Shown here piece by piece: positions 1 through 9,536 of a stretch of 64,000 bases of DNA (position 1 is the first letter of the stretch; every line of letters begins with the position of its first letter). Under the pieces are notes generated by a model. The model worked only from the letters and a program-made list of their open reading frames with translations, had not been told where the DNA came from and searched no databases. Position numbers and translations under genes: made by a program. The DNA is from Lentisphaeria bacterium UBA1732 (GTDB lineage: Bacteria > Verrucomicrobiota > Lentisphaeria > Victivallales > UBA1829), in assembly GCA_002315855.1 (NCBI GenBank), contig DCIG01000049.1, forward strand, positions 45,520 to 109,519, in the 5' to 3' direction.

Positions 1-55
1 CATGATATATTGAATCATCTGCACACCGCTTTCATCCGATGATGGAGTTATGACT

Positions 56-955
56 ATGAAACCTATTCTTTCACTCGCGGCAATGATGACCGCCTGTACC
101 GTTTTCGCACTGTTCACAGCCTGCCAAACAACGTCAACCCCGGAGATTTCTCAGGAAGAAGTCAAGGCACCCGAAGGGATGCAGCTTGTCTGGTCCGATG
201 AATTCAATCAGGAGGGCTTCATCAATCCCGCGAACTGGACATTTGAAGAGGGATTTGTGCGGAATCACGAAGACCAGTGGTATCAAAAAGAAAGCGCAGC
301 CGTCAAAGACGGCAATCTCGTCATCACCGCCGAAAAACTTGCACAGCCGCGTCCGAATCCGACTTACCGGGCACGAGGCGGCGACTGGAAAAACAGCCGC
401 AAAAACATCGAATACACATCCGCCTGCCTGCGCACCATAGGACTTCAGCAATTCCAGTACGGCCGCATCGAAGCCCGCATCAAAGCCCCGCTGATTGACG
501 GGGCATGGCCGGCATTCTGGACACTCGGCGTGTCGGAAGGCTGGCCCTCCTGCGGCGAAATCGACATTTTTGAATACTACCGGAAAACCCTGCTGAACAA
601 TATCTGCCTCTCGGCACGGGGCGACCGATGGACACAACAATGGTATTCCACGAAAACGCCGCTTGCCGAATTTATCGCACAAGATGCCGACTGGGCGAAC
701 CAGTATCATGTTTATGCCATGGACTGGGACGAACATAAAATCGACCTGCTGATTGACGGGAAAGTCATGATTTCTCATGACATCACCAATGACCGCAACG
801 CCACATTCAGCCGCGTGGCAAATCCATTCCGTCAGCCACATTATCTGCTGGTCAATATAGCACTGGGGGGAGACAATGGCGGAGATTTGTCAAAGACGCC
901 ATTCCCGATTCACATGTACGTCGATTATGTGCGTGTTTTCCAAAAGGGGAAATAA
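56..955 (+). CDS. Glycoside hydrolase family 16 lipoprotein (endo-beta-glucanase-like)
   Basis: Probably a secreted, membrane-anchored enzyme that cleaves beta-1,3 or beta-1,3-1,4 glucans or related galactans. The N-terminus is a lipoprotein signal: a hydrophobic stretch ending in LFTAC, with the lipidated Cys near residue 23. The catalytic GH16 motif is visible as GEIDIFEYY about midway, giving the E-x-D-x-x-E arrangement with nucleophile and acid/base glutamates. The aromatic motif AWPAFWTL just before it is also typical. About 300 residues is normal for a single GH16 domain. An ATG also exists at 50, but GGAG at 44-47 sits only 2 nt before it and 8 nt before the ATG at 56, so 56 is preferred. 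It stands alone ahead of purQ. GH16 membership is firm; substrate is not deducible. Confidence 0.9.
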   Translation: MKPILSLAAMMTACTVFALFTACQTTSTPEISQEEVKAPEGMQLVWSDEFNQEGFINPANWTFEEGFVRNHEDQWYQKESAAVKDGNLVITAEKLAQPRPNPTYRARGGDWKNSRKNIEYTSACLRTIGLQQFQYGRIEARIKAPLIDGAWPAFWTLGVSEGWPSCGEIDIFEYYRKTLLNNICLSARGDRWTQQWYSTKTPLAEFIAQDADWANQYHVYAMDWDEHKIDLLIDGKVMISHDITNDRNATFSRVANPFRQPHYLLVNIALGGDNGGDLSKTPFPIHMYVDYVRVFQKGK

Positions 956-1045
956 CCGGGAACCATAAAAACCAGACGAAACGTCTCTTTTTTGCGAAAT
1001 AGCCCGACGGAATCATCTTAAGTCAGTCTTTTTTGCGTCTCTCAT

Positions 1046-1074
1046 TTGATTTTATGCGTTTTGCATAGTAAATT
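1046..1074 (+). promoter_or_regulatory. Candidate promoter for purQ
   Basis: TTGATT (1046-1051) and TAAATT (1069-1074) are separated by 17 bp in the gap before purQ. This fits a housekeeping sigma factor promoter, with a start near 1081 and a leader of about 40 nt. Inferred from consensus only. Confidence 0.4.
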
Positions 1075-1120
1075 ATAGTGTCATGTATATTTTGCAAACA
1101 ACAATCGAAAGGTTGACAAA

Positions 1121-1936
1121 ATGGGCGATCGTAAAAACGTCAAGGTACTGATTATCACAGGTGCCGGTCTCAACTGCGAAAAAGAAACTGCCGCTGCATT
1201 CACGCTCTGCGGTGCCACAGCAGAACAGGTTCACCTCAATGACCTGCTCGCCGGCAAACGCAATCTCGGCGAATTCCATATTCTCGCTTTAATCGGCGGC
1301 TTCTCATTCGGCGACCATCTCGGTTCCGGTACAGTCTTCGCCAATAAACTGAAATTCAAACTCACAGAAGACCTGAAGCAGTTCGTGAAAGACGGGAAGC
1401 TGGTCATCGGTATCTGCAATGGTTTCCAGACGCTGACACGCCTCGGACTGGCTCCGGCTCTCAAGGGGAAATACCTCACTCAGCAGGTCTCCCTCACAGC
1501 CAACGATTCCGGCGTGTTCCGCGATGACTGGATTGTGCTCAAAGGCGACCCGAAATCTCCGTGTATCTTCACGAAGGGCATCGACACAATCCGTCTTCCC
1601 ATCCGCCACGGCGAAGGAAAGTTCGTTGCCGATCCCGAAGTCATCGATGAACTCGAAAGCAAGCATCTTGCCGCATTGCGTTACTGCAAGCAGGACGGGA
1701 GTGCCGCAGACGGCGAATTTCCCGTCAATCCCAACGGCTCCATCCACGACATCGCCGGCATCTGCGATGAAACAGGCCGCTGCTTCGGTCTCATGCCGCA
1801 CCCGGAAGCATTCCTGTCCCCGTTCAACGCACCGGACTGGCAGGCACACAAGCTCATGGGCGATCTCCCCGCCTGGGGCGAAGGCCGCGTCATTTTCGAC
1901 AACGCCGTTCAGTTTGCAGCAGACAATCTGCTCTGA
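1121..1936 (+). CDS. purQ: Phosphoribosylformylglycinamidine synthase, glutaminase subunit PurQ
   Basis: Class I glutamine amidotransferase supplying ammonia to the FGAM synthase step of purine synthesis. The nucleophile elbow GICNGFQ carries Cys99, and HPEAF near residues 227-231 supplies the His and Glu of the triad. The N-terminal VLIITGAGLNCEKET matches the PurQ opening. At 271 residues it is longer than the roughly 230-residue PurQ of many bacteria and resembles the longer PurQ type. GAAAGG lies 8 nt before the ATG. It appears monocistronic, with a promoter-like element upstream and a terminator directly downstream. purL and purS are not in the window; the 3' end of purH lies at the far end. 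Confidence 0.93.
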   Translation: MGDRKNVKVLIITGAGLNCEKETAAAFTLCGATAEQVHLNDLLAGKRNLGEFHILALIGGFSFGDHLGSGTVFANKLKFKLTEDLKQFVKDGKLVIGICNGFQTLTRLGLAPALKGKYLTQQVSLTANDSGVFRDDWIVLKGDPKSPCIFTKGIDTIRLPIRHGEGKFVADPEVIDELESKHLAALRYCKQDGSAADGEFPVNPNGSIHDIAGICDETGRCFGLMPHPEAFLSPFNAPDWQAHKLMGDLPAWGEGRVIFDNAVQFAADNLL

Positions 1937-1964
1937 TTCTGAATCACGCACAGACAATAAAAAT

Positions 1965-1998
1965 GCCGTCTTTTCCGCAAAGAAGAGACGGCTTTTTC
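1965..1998 (+). terminator. Rho-independent terminator after purQ
   Basis: Stem GCCGTCT (1965-1971) pairs with AGACGGC (1986-1992), followed by TTTTT. It lies 29 bp after the purQ stop. Confidence 0.8.
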
Positions 1999-2056
1999 AT
2001 ATCTGAAAGGCAAAGGGAGAAAGGGATATTCCGATGATTTCCCGACGGAAACAGAT

Positions 2057-3424
2057 TCATCCCATCTTCTCAAGATTCTGCGCTTTCTGCTTCTTCATCA
2101 ACTGCCGCAAAACCACGACATAAACGACGTACATCAGCAAACCGTTACTGGTCCATACCAATGCGCTGGCGAAGCACACTCCCTGATAACCAAACGCTTT
2201 CGCCAAATACACAGCGGCAAAGATTCGCCCCGCCGTCTCCAATATTCCGCCAATCAGCGGCAGCATGGAATAACCCATGCCCTGCAAGGCATTCCGATAA
2301 ATAACAATCAGCCCCAGCATCGGATAAAACGGCGATACAGAATAAATCAAAGTCTTCGCACCGTCCAGAATCACCGGAGTCAAATCCGCCTCATTCAAAA
2401 ATATCCTCAACAAAGGATGATAAAAGACAATGCAGACTGCGGCAATCACCACAGAAAAGAAAAACATGGCACCGCCGCAATAACGCAGCCCCTGTCGAAT
2501 ACGGTCAAAGCGTTTCGCACCGAAATTCTGCGCTGAATACGCCGAAACCGTAGCCCCCAGCGACAAAAACGGAATCCATACCATGGCATCCAGACGGCTT
2601 GCCGCAGTCGAAGCGGCCACGAGGTCCTCGCCGAAACGGTTGAACGCAGTTTGAAGCACCAGCGAACCAAACCCCATAATACTAAACTGCAATGCCAGCG
2701 GGAACGCCAGCGCAAGGTGTTTCCAGTACAGCTTAAACGGATTACGCCAGCTGGAACGGTGCGGATGAAGTTCCGGCAGAGAATACCGGATGAAAAGCAA
2801 ACAGGCAAATGCAGACAGGACTTGCGAAACAACCGTCGCCCACGCCGCCCCTTTGATGCCCCAGTTAAATGATGACACAAAAAGCCAGTCTAAAACGCCA
2901 TTCAGGGTGGAACTGCCGATAATCACATACACCGGGCGGCGACTGTCCCCCAGCGCACGCATCTGCGCCGAAAAAAGCATGTAAAACGCCAGCCAGGGCA
3001 TCCCCAGAATGATGATGAAAAAGTAATCATAAGCGTTCTGAATCAGTTCAGGAGGAGTATCCATCTTGTACAGCAGGGACTCAAGCCCCGTCAGTCCAAA
3101 CAATTCAAGGAGAACCAGCACACAGAAATTGATGATCAGCGACACGCACACAGACCGTCTCACGCCGTCCGCATCTTTCGCCCCGCAGCGCTGCCCCGTG
3201 ATAATCGACAGTCCCACAGGGAAGCCGATGATACCGCCGTTAAACAAAAACTGAATCGCGCCGCAAGCCCCAACCGATGCAAGCGCATTGGAACCAAGGC
3301 AACGTCCAACAACCATGGTATCCACCACGTGATACAGCTGCGAGAAGAAATTCGCAGCCGTCATGGACAGAAAAAAAGGGATGATTACTTTGAGCGGATG
3401 CCCGCTCGTCATATCACGCGTCAT
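2057..3424 (-). CDS. MATE family multidrug/metabolite efflux transporter
   Basis: Inner-membrane antiporter of the MATE (NorM/DinF) family, exporting cationic or drug-like compounds in exchange for Na+ or H+. The protein is hydrophobic throughout with about 12 membrane segments. The N-terminal half has the family pattern FFSQLYHVVDTMVVGRCLG, and the second half repeats the fold. The open frame extends 26 codons upstream to 3502. However, the ATG at 3422-3424 gives MTRDMTSGHPLKVIIPFF, the usual MATE beginning, with GAGAG just upstream; the extension is AT-rich and not family-like. The resulting 455 residues is the normal family size. It is a single gene, convergent with purQ. Substrate unknown. 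Confidence 0.9.
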   Translation of the reverse strand: MTRDMTSGHPLKVIIPFFLSMTAANFFSQLYHVVDTMVVGRCLGSNALASVGACGAIQFLFNGGIIGFPVGLSIITGQRCGAKDADGVRRSVCVSLIINFCVLVLLELFGLTGLESLLYKMDTPPELIQNAYDYFFIIILGMPWLAFYMLFSAQMRALGDSRRPVYVIIGSSTLNGVLDWLFVSSFNWGIKGAAWATVVSQVLSAFACLLFIRYSLPELHPHRSSWRNPFKLYWKHLALAFPLALQFSIMGFGSLVLQTAFNRFGEDLVAASTAASRLDAMVWIPFLSLGATVSAYSAQNFGAKRFDRIRQGLRYCGGAMFFFSVVIAAVCIVFYHPLLRIFLNEADLTPVILDGAKTLIYSVSPFYPMLGLIVIYRNALQGMGYSMLPLIGGILETAGRIFAAVYLAKAFGYQGVCFASALVWTSNGLLMYVVYVVVLRQLMKKQKAQNLEKMG

Positions 3425-3811
3425 AATACTCTCGAATATTGATTTCCGGTCAATAAAAACAAAGATAAAATTTAATATACATGTCTTAATTATAAAAATC
3501 AAATCAAGAACTTATGACTGCATCAAAAATAAAAAAAATCAGCCCAAAAATGGCACAAAAGACGGTACTGCAAAAAGCCGTTAAGCTACAGAAAAACATC
3601 TTCGGCACAATCTCCGACTGCCTCAAAATCACTTCAAAATCCAGTGCTGAAAATATTTTTCCAGAACTTTTGACAGTGCCGTCCACAAAAAAATATTGCA
3701 AAAACGGCCTCATACTCAGGGGATTACCATACTTTTCGCTTGCATTATCTCAAAAGTGTGCTATATTTAAAAGCCTTTATATGAACATTAACACTCTATG
3801 GAGAACCAATT
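3425..3811. other. Intergenic region between divergent MATE and efp genes
   Basis: About 390 AT-rich bases with no credible gene. It should hold the divergent promoters of the MATE gene and efp. The only clear element is the efp promoter candidate at 3740-3767. Confidence 0.6.
3740..3767 (+). promoter_or_regulatory. Candidate efp promoter
   Basis: TTGCAT (3740-3745) and TATATT (3762-3767) are separated by 16 bp, about 45 bp before the efp ATG. The match to a sigma-70-type promoter is reasonable; position supports it. Confidence 0.45.
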
Positions 3812-4387
3812 ATGGCAATGTATGATGCCTCAGACCTGAAGAAAGGTCTGAAAGTCGAAATCGACGGCGAACCCTATGTTATTACTGATTTTGAATTCTG
3901 CAAGCCGGGCAAAGGCACTGCGCTTTACCGCTGCAAGCTCAAAAGCATGATGACCGGCAGCACCATGGACCGCACCTACCGTCCTGTGGACAAAGTCGGG
4001 AAACCGGATTTGGAAGAACGCGAAATGTACTATTCGTACAGCAACGGGGACAGCTACATCTTCAGCGATTCCGAAACCTACGAAGAAATCAGCATCAACG
4101 CAGAAGTGCTGGGCAAGCGCACCTACTTCCTCATCGAGGAATCTCTCTGCCAGGGTCTCTTCTTCAACGGCAAACTCATCGATATTCAGCTTCCGACCTT
4201 CATCGAAAAGGTAATCGCGGAAACCGAACCTGGTGCCCGCGGAGATACTGCCAGCACCAACGTGATGAAGCCCGCCAAGACCGACAACGGTTACGAACTG
4301 ATGGTTCCGCTCTTCATCAATCAGGGCGACACCATCCGCATCGACACCCGTACCGGAGAATATGCGGAACGAGCCGCAAAAGGCTGA
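3812..4387 (+). CDS. efp: Translation elongation factor P
   Basis: EF-P binds between the P and E sites of the ribosome and rescues stalling at consecutive prolines. The 191 residues cover the usual three-domain protein: an N-terminal KOW-like domain and two OB folds. The domain I loop tip reads KPGKGTA with Lys34 in the exact position of the residue modified by beta-lysylation in EpmA-type systems. GGAG lies 8 nt before the ATG. The 3' end overlaps the next gene, epmA, which encodes the enzyme expected to modify Lys34. Confidence 0.96.
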   Translation: MAMYDASDLKKGLKVEIDGEPYVITDFEFCKPGKGTALYRCKLKSMMTGSTMDRTYRPVDKVGKPDLEEREMYYSYSNGDSYIFSDSETYEEISINAEVLGKRTYFLIEESLCQGLFFNGKLIDIQLPTFIEKVIAETEPGARGDTASTNVMKPAKTDNGYELMVPLFINQGDTIRIDTRTGEYAERAAKG

Positions 4388-5321
4388 TTTCCGAGCTATG
4401 CAGACAGAACTGGAACGGCTTACCGGAGCATTCCGCTTCCGGGCAAAAGTCCTGTCCGCCATTCGCAGTGCGTTTGATTCCCGTTCGTTTGTGGAAGTAA
4501 CCACACCTGTCCGCATCGCAGCACCCGCCGCCGAGGAGTACATTGAAGCGCCTCAGTCGGGTGCTTTCTTTTTGCGGACCTCACCCGAACTGGAAATGAA
4601 GCGACTGCTGTGTGCGGGCATGGAACGAATCTATCAAATCGGGCCCTGTTTCCGTGCATACGAAACGGGACGACTCCACCGCACGGAATTCGACATGCTT
4701 GAGTTCTATATGGCTCACGCCGATTACCGCAAACTGCTGACCATGCTCCGCGCAATCCTCATCGAAACAGCATGGAATGTGAACGGATGCACCAAGCTCA
4801 AAACACGTCATGGAGAAGTCGAACTGGATACGAACTGGGACATCATCCCGGTGCGTCAGGCATTCCGTGTTTTTGCAGGAGTCGATGCCGATGAAGCCGC
4901 GCAAGAGGAATCCCGCTTTGAAGAAATTCTCACGGAAAAAGTCGAGCCGCGTCTTGATCCCTCGCGTCCGACCGTGCTGATAGATTACCCGATTCGTTTT
5001 GCTGCACTGGCACGTCCCCTGGCATCCGATCCGACTCTCGCGGAACGCTGGGAAGTCTACATCGGCGGTGTGGAACTCGCCAACACTTACAGCGAACTGA
5101 CGAATCCGCAAATCCAGCGTGAACGTTTCGCCGAAGCCCGTGCCACGCGCACCCGTCTCGGTATGGCGGAATATCCCGAACCGGTCAACTTTCTCAACGC
5201 CATCGACAAGGGAATGCCGGAATCCACGGGGTCCGCTTTGGGCTTCGACCGTCTCGTCATGCTTCTCGCGGGCGCAGATTCACTCTCCGAGGTTTCGTTT
5301 CCGTTAGACGATGAAAACTGA
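4362..5321 (+). CDS. epmA: EF-P lysine-34 lysyltransferase (EpmA/PoxA/GenX)
   Basis: A short class II lysyl-tRNA synthetase paralogue that attaches (beta-)lysine to Lys34 of EF-P. It lacks the N-terminal anticodon-binding domain of LysRS. Motif 2 is visible as FRAYETGRLHRTEFDMLEF and motif 3 as GSALGFDRLVML near the C-terminus. The longest frame starts at 4362 inside efp, with GGAG only 3 nt before it. An in-frame ATG at 4398, 10 nt after the efp stop, is the alternative start and has no clear ribosome site. The overlap implies translational coupling with efp. The partner aminomutase EpmB is not in the window. Confidence 0.92.
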   Translation: MRNEPQKADFRAMQTELERLTGAFRFRAKVLSAIRSAFDSRSFVEVTTPVRIAAPAAEEYIEAPQSGAFFLRTSPELEMKRLLCAGMERIYQIGPCFRAYETGRLHRTEFDMLEFYMAHADYRKLLTMLRAILIETAWNVNGCTKLKTRHGEVELDTNWDIIPVRQAFRVFAGVDADEAAQEESRFEEILTEKVEPRLDPSRPTVLIDYPIRFAALARPLASDPTLAERWEVYIGGVELANTYSELTNPQIQRERFAEARATRTRLGMAEYPEPVNFLNAIDKGMPESTGSALGFDRLVMLLAGADSLSEVSFPLDDEN

Positions 5322-5477
5322 TTTCATCAGGGAATCAGTTTCAATCCCAAAAAAGAAGCCTCAAATTTCAGATTCATGATGAACAGATGTTTCCGTAAAT
5401 TCCATTTCGCCGCATTCATTTCAGGTCATTTCATCCCTGAACATCTGACATTCCTGCGGCAAGGACTTTTCTGAATT

Positions 5478-8400
5478 ATGAACGACTGCCAATCTCTTGA
5501 AGAAAATCAGCTCCGGCGCAAAATCGGCAAATTGTGGAATTCACTCCGCATCATTGACCGTGTCCGCCTCAGCCGTCAACGCCATGCGTTTCAGGATTTA
5601 CTGAACAAAGCCCCCGCACAGGCAGTCGCAGAAGCAGGTCCCTACCTCGACAAACTCGAACAAGCGGCGAAACGCTCACTGATTCCCATTGCGTCAAAAA
5701 TCAAATGCGAATTTCCGAAAGCTCTCCCCATCACAGAGCGCATCAACGATATTCGCGAGGCTATTCGCAAGCACAGCGTCATTGTAGTTTGCGGCACGAC
5801 CGGGTCCGGGAAAACCACACAGCTTCCGAAAGCGGCTCTGCTTGAGGGCTATGGACGGCGCGGACGCATCGGCTGCACACAGCCACGCCGAATCGCCGCA
5901 ACATCCCTGGCGCGCCGCCTTTCCGTCGAAACAGGCTGTCAGGGACGGGAAATCGGCTACCAAGTCCGATTCGATGACCACACCGACGATACCACCGTCA
6001 TCAAATTCATGACCGATGGTATTCTTCTGGCGGAAACACAGAATGACCCGAAACTTTTTCAATACGACTGCATCATTCTTGATGAAGTCCATGAACGTTC
6101 TCTCAACATCGATTTTCTCCTCGGCTACCTGAAGCTCCTCCTGCAAAAACGCCCCGACCTCAAAGTCATCATATCCTCGGCAACCCTCGATACACAGAGG
6201 ATTTCCGCCTTTTTCGGCGATGCCCCCATCATCGATGTCGGCGGACGCGTCTTCCCGGTAGAAGATTTCTATCTCGAACCGGAACAGGATGATGAACTCG
6301 CCGATTCGGTGGCACGCGGTGTGGAATTTCTGCCGCCCGAAGGCGATATTCTCGTTTTTCTCCCCGGCGAACGCGAAATCCGCGACTGCGCCGATATGCT
6401 GAACGGACGCAACTATCCGCATACCGATGTGCTTCCGCTTTTCGGCCGCATGAGCACGGGAGATCAGGAGCGCATCTTCTCTCCGAAATCTTCGTCCCGC
6501 CGCATTATTCTCGCGACCAACGTCGCTGAAACATCCATCACCATTCCCGGCATTCGCTATGTCGTGGATTCCAATCTCGTGCGGCTGTCCCGCTACAATC
6601 CGAAATCAGGCATTCAGGAACTCCGCATCGAAAACATTTCCAAAGCAAGCGCCATGCAGAGACGCGGACGCTGCGGACGCGAACGGGATGGCATTTGCGT
6701 TCATTTGTGCAGTCAGCAGCAATTTGAAGACGCGTCAGAATTCACGCCGCCGGAAATTCAAAGAGCTTCCCTCGCCGGCGTCATTCTCCAGATGGCAGCA
6801 CTGAAACTGCCCCCCATCATCAACTTCCCGCTGGTCGATCCGCCTTCCATGCAGCTGATTCATGAAGGCATGACCACGCTTTCCGATTTGCACGCCATTG
6901 ATCAGGCAGGCGCACTGACTGACATCGGACGCCGACTGGCAGAGCTTCCGGTCGGTCCCCGCCTCGGACGAATCCTCATTGATTCCGAGCGCCGCGGCGT
7001 CTTCCCGGAACTCCTGATCATCACTTCGTTCCTTGCGATTCAGGACCCGCGTGAACGGCCTTTCGACAAGGCAAAAGAAGCCGACGCCGCGCAAAAAAAG
7101 TTTGAGGTCGACAACTCCGATTTCATGGGCATCATCAAACTCTGGCTTGCAATTGATGATATTATCCGCGTTTCCAAGTCGCAGCTGCGGCGTTTCTGCA
7201 AGACAAATTATCTGAACTTCCGCCGCGTAACCGAATGGCGCAACCTCGCCGCGGACCTGCTCGACAGCATGAATCCCGACGGTGCAGATTTGGATTCGCT
7301 CAAAATTGATTTCATTGCGGACCGCTGCGACTCCGTCCACAAATCTCTGTTATGCGGACTGCCCCGCCGTCTCGCATTTTATGATGCTGAGAAAAAATAC
7401 TATTACGACCGAACAGGACGCTGTTTCACTATATTCCCGGGGTCTGCGCTTGCCCGCATGAAGAAGCCACCGCAATGGCTTCTCTGCTTCAGCATCGTGG
7501 AAACGAGCCGCGTTTTTGCCCGCATCTGTGCTGAAGTCGAAGGGTGGTGGCTCGAAGAAATCGCGCCTCAGCTTTGCTCCTGCATTTATGACCGCGTGGA
7601 ATGGAATCCTGACAGCGGATTCGTTACCGCACGGGAACGCGTCATGGCGGGACGGCTTCCCATTCATCCGGGACGCCGCTGTCATTACGGACGCGTCAAT
7701 GCGGAAGAAGCCCGCACGGTCTTTATCAAAGAGGCCTTCGTTCCGGCACTTGTGCCATCTCAGGCGGCTCCGTGGATTGCCCAATACAACCAGCTGATTT
7801 GTCATCTGCGTTCCCTCGAAGCAAAAATCCGTCAGGAACACGCCATCGTGGATGACGATGCCATAGAAGCATTTTTCACGACGCGGCTTCCCAAACATAT
7901 TTACAGTACGGCCGCAGTCAAGGAACACTGGAAATCCCATAAACAATCGTTTGCACCGACGGTCAATGATGTTACATTTGAGAATGCCCCTGCGGTCAGG
8001 GAAGCCGATTTTCCCGATGAAATCGAAAGCGACGGAGAACACTACCCAATAAAATACATCTTCAATCCCGGCGAAAACGATGACGGCATTCAGCTTGTTC
8101 TGCCCGAAACTCACTTGAATCTGATTTCCCGTTCCATACCGGATTTTCTTGTTCCGGGCTATCTCCGATGGAAAGTCGATTTTCTGCTCCGTTCGCTCCC
8201 GAAAACATCCAGAAAGATGCTGCTCCCGCTGGAAGAATGCACCGAAGGCTTTTTGAACGGGCTCAGGACAGGCGATGTCTATCCCGGCGGAAATTTCTTC
8301 CATACGCTCGGCGTATTTCTCAGAAAATTCAGGAATTGCGAACTTGATGAAGGACTCTTTGAAGATGCCGAACTGCCGAAATATCTCCGCATGAAATTCG

Positions 8401-9389
8401 CGATCGTGGATTCCCATGGCAATCTTCTGCGTCTGATCCGTGAACTGCCCGCTACAGAGAACTCTGCGGCGACCGTTTCCAACCGCCATAAAACCGCGCG
8501 CAAATGGGATTTAAGCGGCTTCAGCACCTGGCCGGAGGAAATGCCGAACCTGCCCGGCAAGCTCCTCTTAAACGGCGAAAGCGGACGTGATGTCTTCCCT
8601 GCATTTTTCTGCGAACCGGCAAAGAAAACAATCGGATGTTCCCTCTTTCTGGAACAGCAGGAAGCCATGCAGGAACACCGCAACGCCGTACTTCATCTGT
8701 TCCATCTCATCTATCCGAAAATGTTCGAGTACATGCTCGGAAGAATCAAACCGGGGCGCGATCTCGAAAACGAATTTTTCTCCGATTATCCGAACTGGCG
8801 GAATGATTTGGTGCACAGCGCAGTCGCACATGCCATCGGCTGTGATCCGGCATCCATCCGCACCGTTCACGCATTCGATACCGCCCGCATTGCACTTTGC
8901 GATCGACTGGCAGGCGCAGTGGAAAACAGCACAGCAACGCTGATCAGTATTCTGAAATCATACGCCCCCATCGAAAATCTGCTGGACATAATTCCCGAAG
9001 ACACGTACACATACGAAGATGTGAACTGCCAGCTCGCGGTCCTTTTCCGCAAAGGTTTTCTCCGTACTCCGGAAGCACTGGTGCGCTATCCCCGCTACAT
9101 GAAATCTCTGAAAACCCGTTTGGAACGTGCCGATCATGCCTATGCACGCGATGCGGCCAAAGGTGCGTCAATCGAACCATGGATCCGCAGATTCCATCTG
9201 CTCTTCGATACAGGGACAGACCTCGAAACCAATCAGGAGTTTTTTCAGTTCTTCCTGCTCCTGGAAGAAGCCCGCATTGCCGCCTGGACACCGGAAATCA
9301 CCACTCTGGCAAAAGCCACGGCAAAAACACTGGAACAGGCTTTCCAGCCGATTCGGATCAGCGGACTATCCTCCAAAGTCAGAAAATAG
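5478..9389 (+). CDS. hrpA: ATP-dependent RNA helicase HrpA (DEAH box)
   Basis: Large DEAH-box helicase acting on mRNA or stalled ribosomes. Walker A GTTGSGKTT lies at residues 105-113, DEVH at 202-205, SAT at 234-236, and motif VI QRRGRCGR near residue 395. They are followed by the HA2/OB region and a long C-terminal domain (DUF3418 type in this family). The 1303 residues match the roughly 1300-residue E. coli HrpA, so it is complete. It has its own 156-bp upstream gap and a terminator after it, so it is probably transcribed alone. Confidence 0.95.
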   Translation: MNDCQSLEENQLRRKIGKLWNSLRIIDRVRLSRQRHAFQDLLNKAPAQAVAEAGPYLDKLEQAAKRSLIPIASKIKCEFPKALPITERINDIREAIRKHSVIVVCGTTGSGKTTQLPKAALLEGYGRRGRIGCTQPRRIAATSLARRLSVETGCQGREIGYQVRFDDHTDDTTVIKFMTDGILLAETQNDPKLFQYDCIILDEVHERSLNIDFLLGYLKLLLQKRPDLKVIISSATLDTQRISAFFGDAPIIDVGGRVFPVEDFYLEPEQDDELADSVARGVEFLPPEGDILVFLPGEREIRDCADMLNGRNYPHTDVLPLFGRMSTGDQERIFSPKSSSRRIILATNVAETSITIPGIRYVVDSNLVRLSRYNPKSGIQELRIENISKASAMQRRGRCGRERDGICVHLCSQQQFEDASEFTPPEIQRASLAGVILQMAALKLPPIINFPLVDPPSMQLIHEGMTTLSDLHAIDQAGALTDIGRRLAELPVGPRLGRILIDSERRGVFPELLIITSFLAIQDPRERPFDKAKEADAAQKKFEVDNSDFMGIIKLWLAIDDIIRVSKSQLRRFCKTNYLNFRRVTEWRNLAADLLDSMNPDGADLDSLKIDFIADRCDSVHKSLLCGLPRRLAFYDAEKKYYYDRTGRCFTIFPGSALARMKKPPQWLLCFSIVETSRVFARICAEVEGWWLEEIAPQLCSCIYDRVEWNPDSGFVTARERVMAGRLPIHPGRRCHYGRVNAEEARTVFIKEAFVPALVPSQAAPWIAQYNQLICHLRSLEAKIRQEHAIVDDDAIEAFFTTRLPKHIYSTAAVKEHWKSHKQSFAPTVNDVTFENAPAVREADFPDEIESDGEHYPIKYIFNPGENDDGIQLVLPETHLNLISRSIPDFLVPGYLRWKVDFLLRSLPKTSRKMLLPLEECTEGFLNGLRTGDVYPGGNFFHTLGVFLRKFRNCELDEGLFEDAELPKYLRMKFAIVDSHGNLLRLIRELPATENSAATVSNRHKTARKWDLSGFSTWPEEMPNLPGKLLLNGESGRDVFPAFFCEPAKKTIGCSLFLEQQEAMQEHRNAVLHLFHLIYPKMFEYMLGRIKPGRDLENEFFSDYPNWRNDLVHSAVAHAIGCDPASIRTVHAFDTARIALCDRLAGAVENSTATLISILKSYAPIENLLDIIPEDTYTYEDVNCQLAVLFRKGFLRTPEALVRYPRYMKSLKTRLERADHAYARDAAKGASIEPWIRRFHLLFDTGTDLETNQEFFQFFLLLEEARIAAWTPEITTLAKATAKTLEQAFQPIRISGLSSKVRK

Positions 9390-9431
9390 AACTTCCTCCC
9401 TTTAAGTTCATTCGTTTACTCCGACCTCCCC

Positions 9432-9456
9432 GCCCGCATTTTCTGCGGGCTTTTTT
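9432..9456 (+). terminator. Rho-independent terminator after hrpA
   Basis: GCCCGCA (9432-9438) pairs with TGCGGGC (9444-9450), followed by six Ts. Confidence 0.85.
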
Positions 9457-9471
9457 GTCCTGTTTTTGAGC

Positions 9472-9507
9472 GAAAAAAAGAACCCGCAGATTTTACTCTG
9501 CAGGCTC
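9472..9507 (-). terminator. Terminator of the pilus-like secretin operon
   Basis: Read on the minus strand, GAGCCTGCAG pairs with CTGCGGGTTC (two G-U pairs) around an 8-nt loop and runs into seven Ts. It lies 30 bp past the stop of the second secretin and faces the hrpA terminator. Confidence 0.8.
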
Positions 9508-9536
9508 TTGAATTGCTTTTGCTTTCCGGCATCCAA

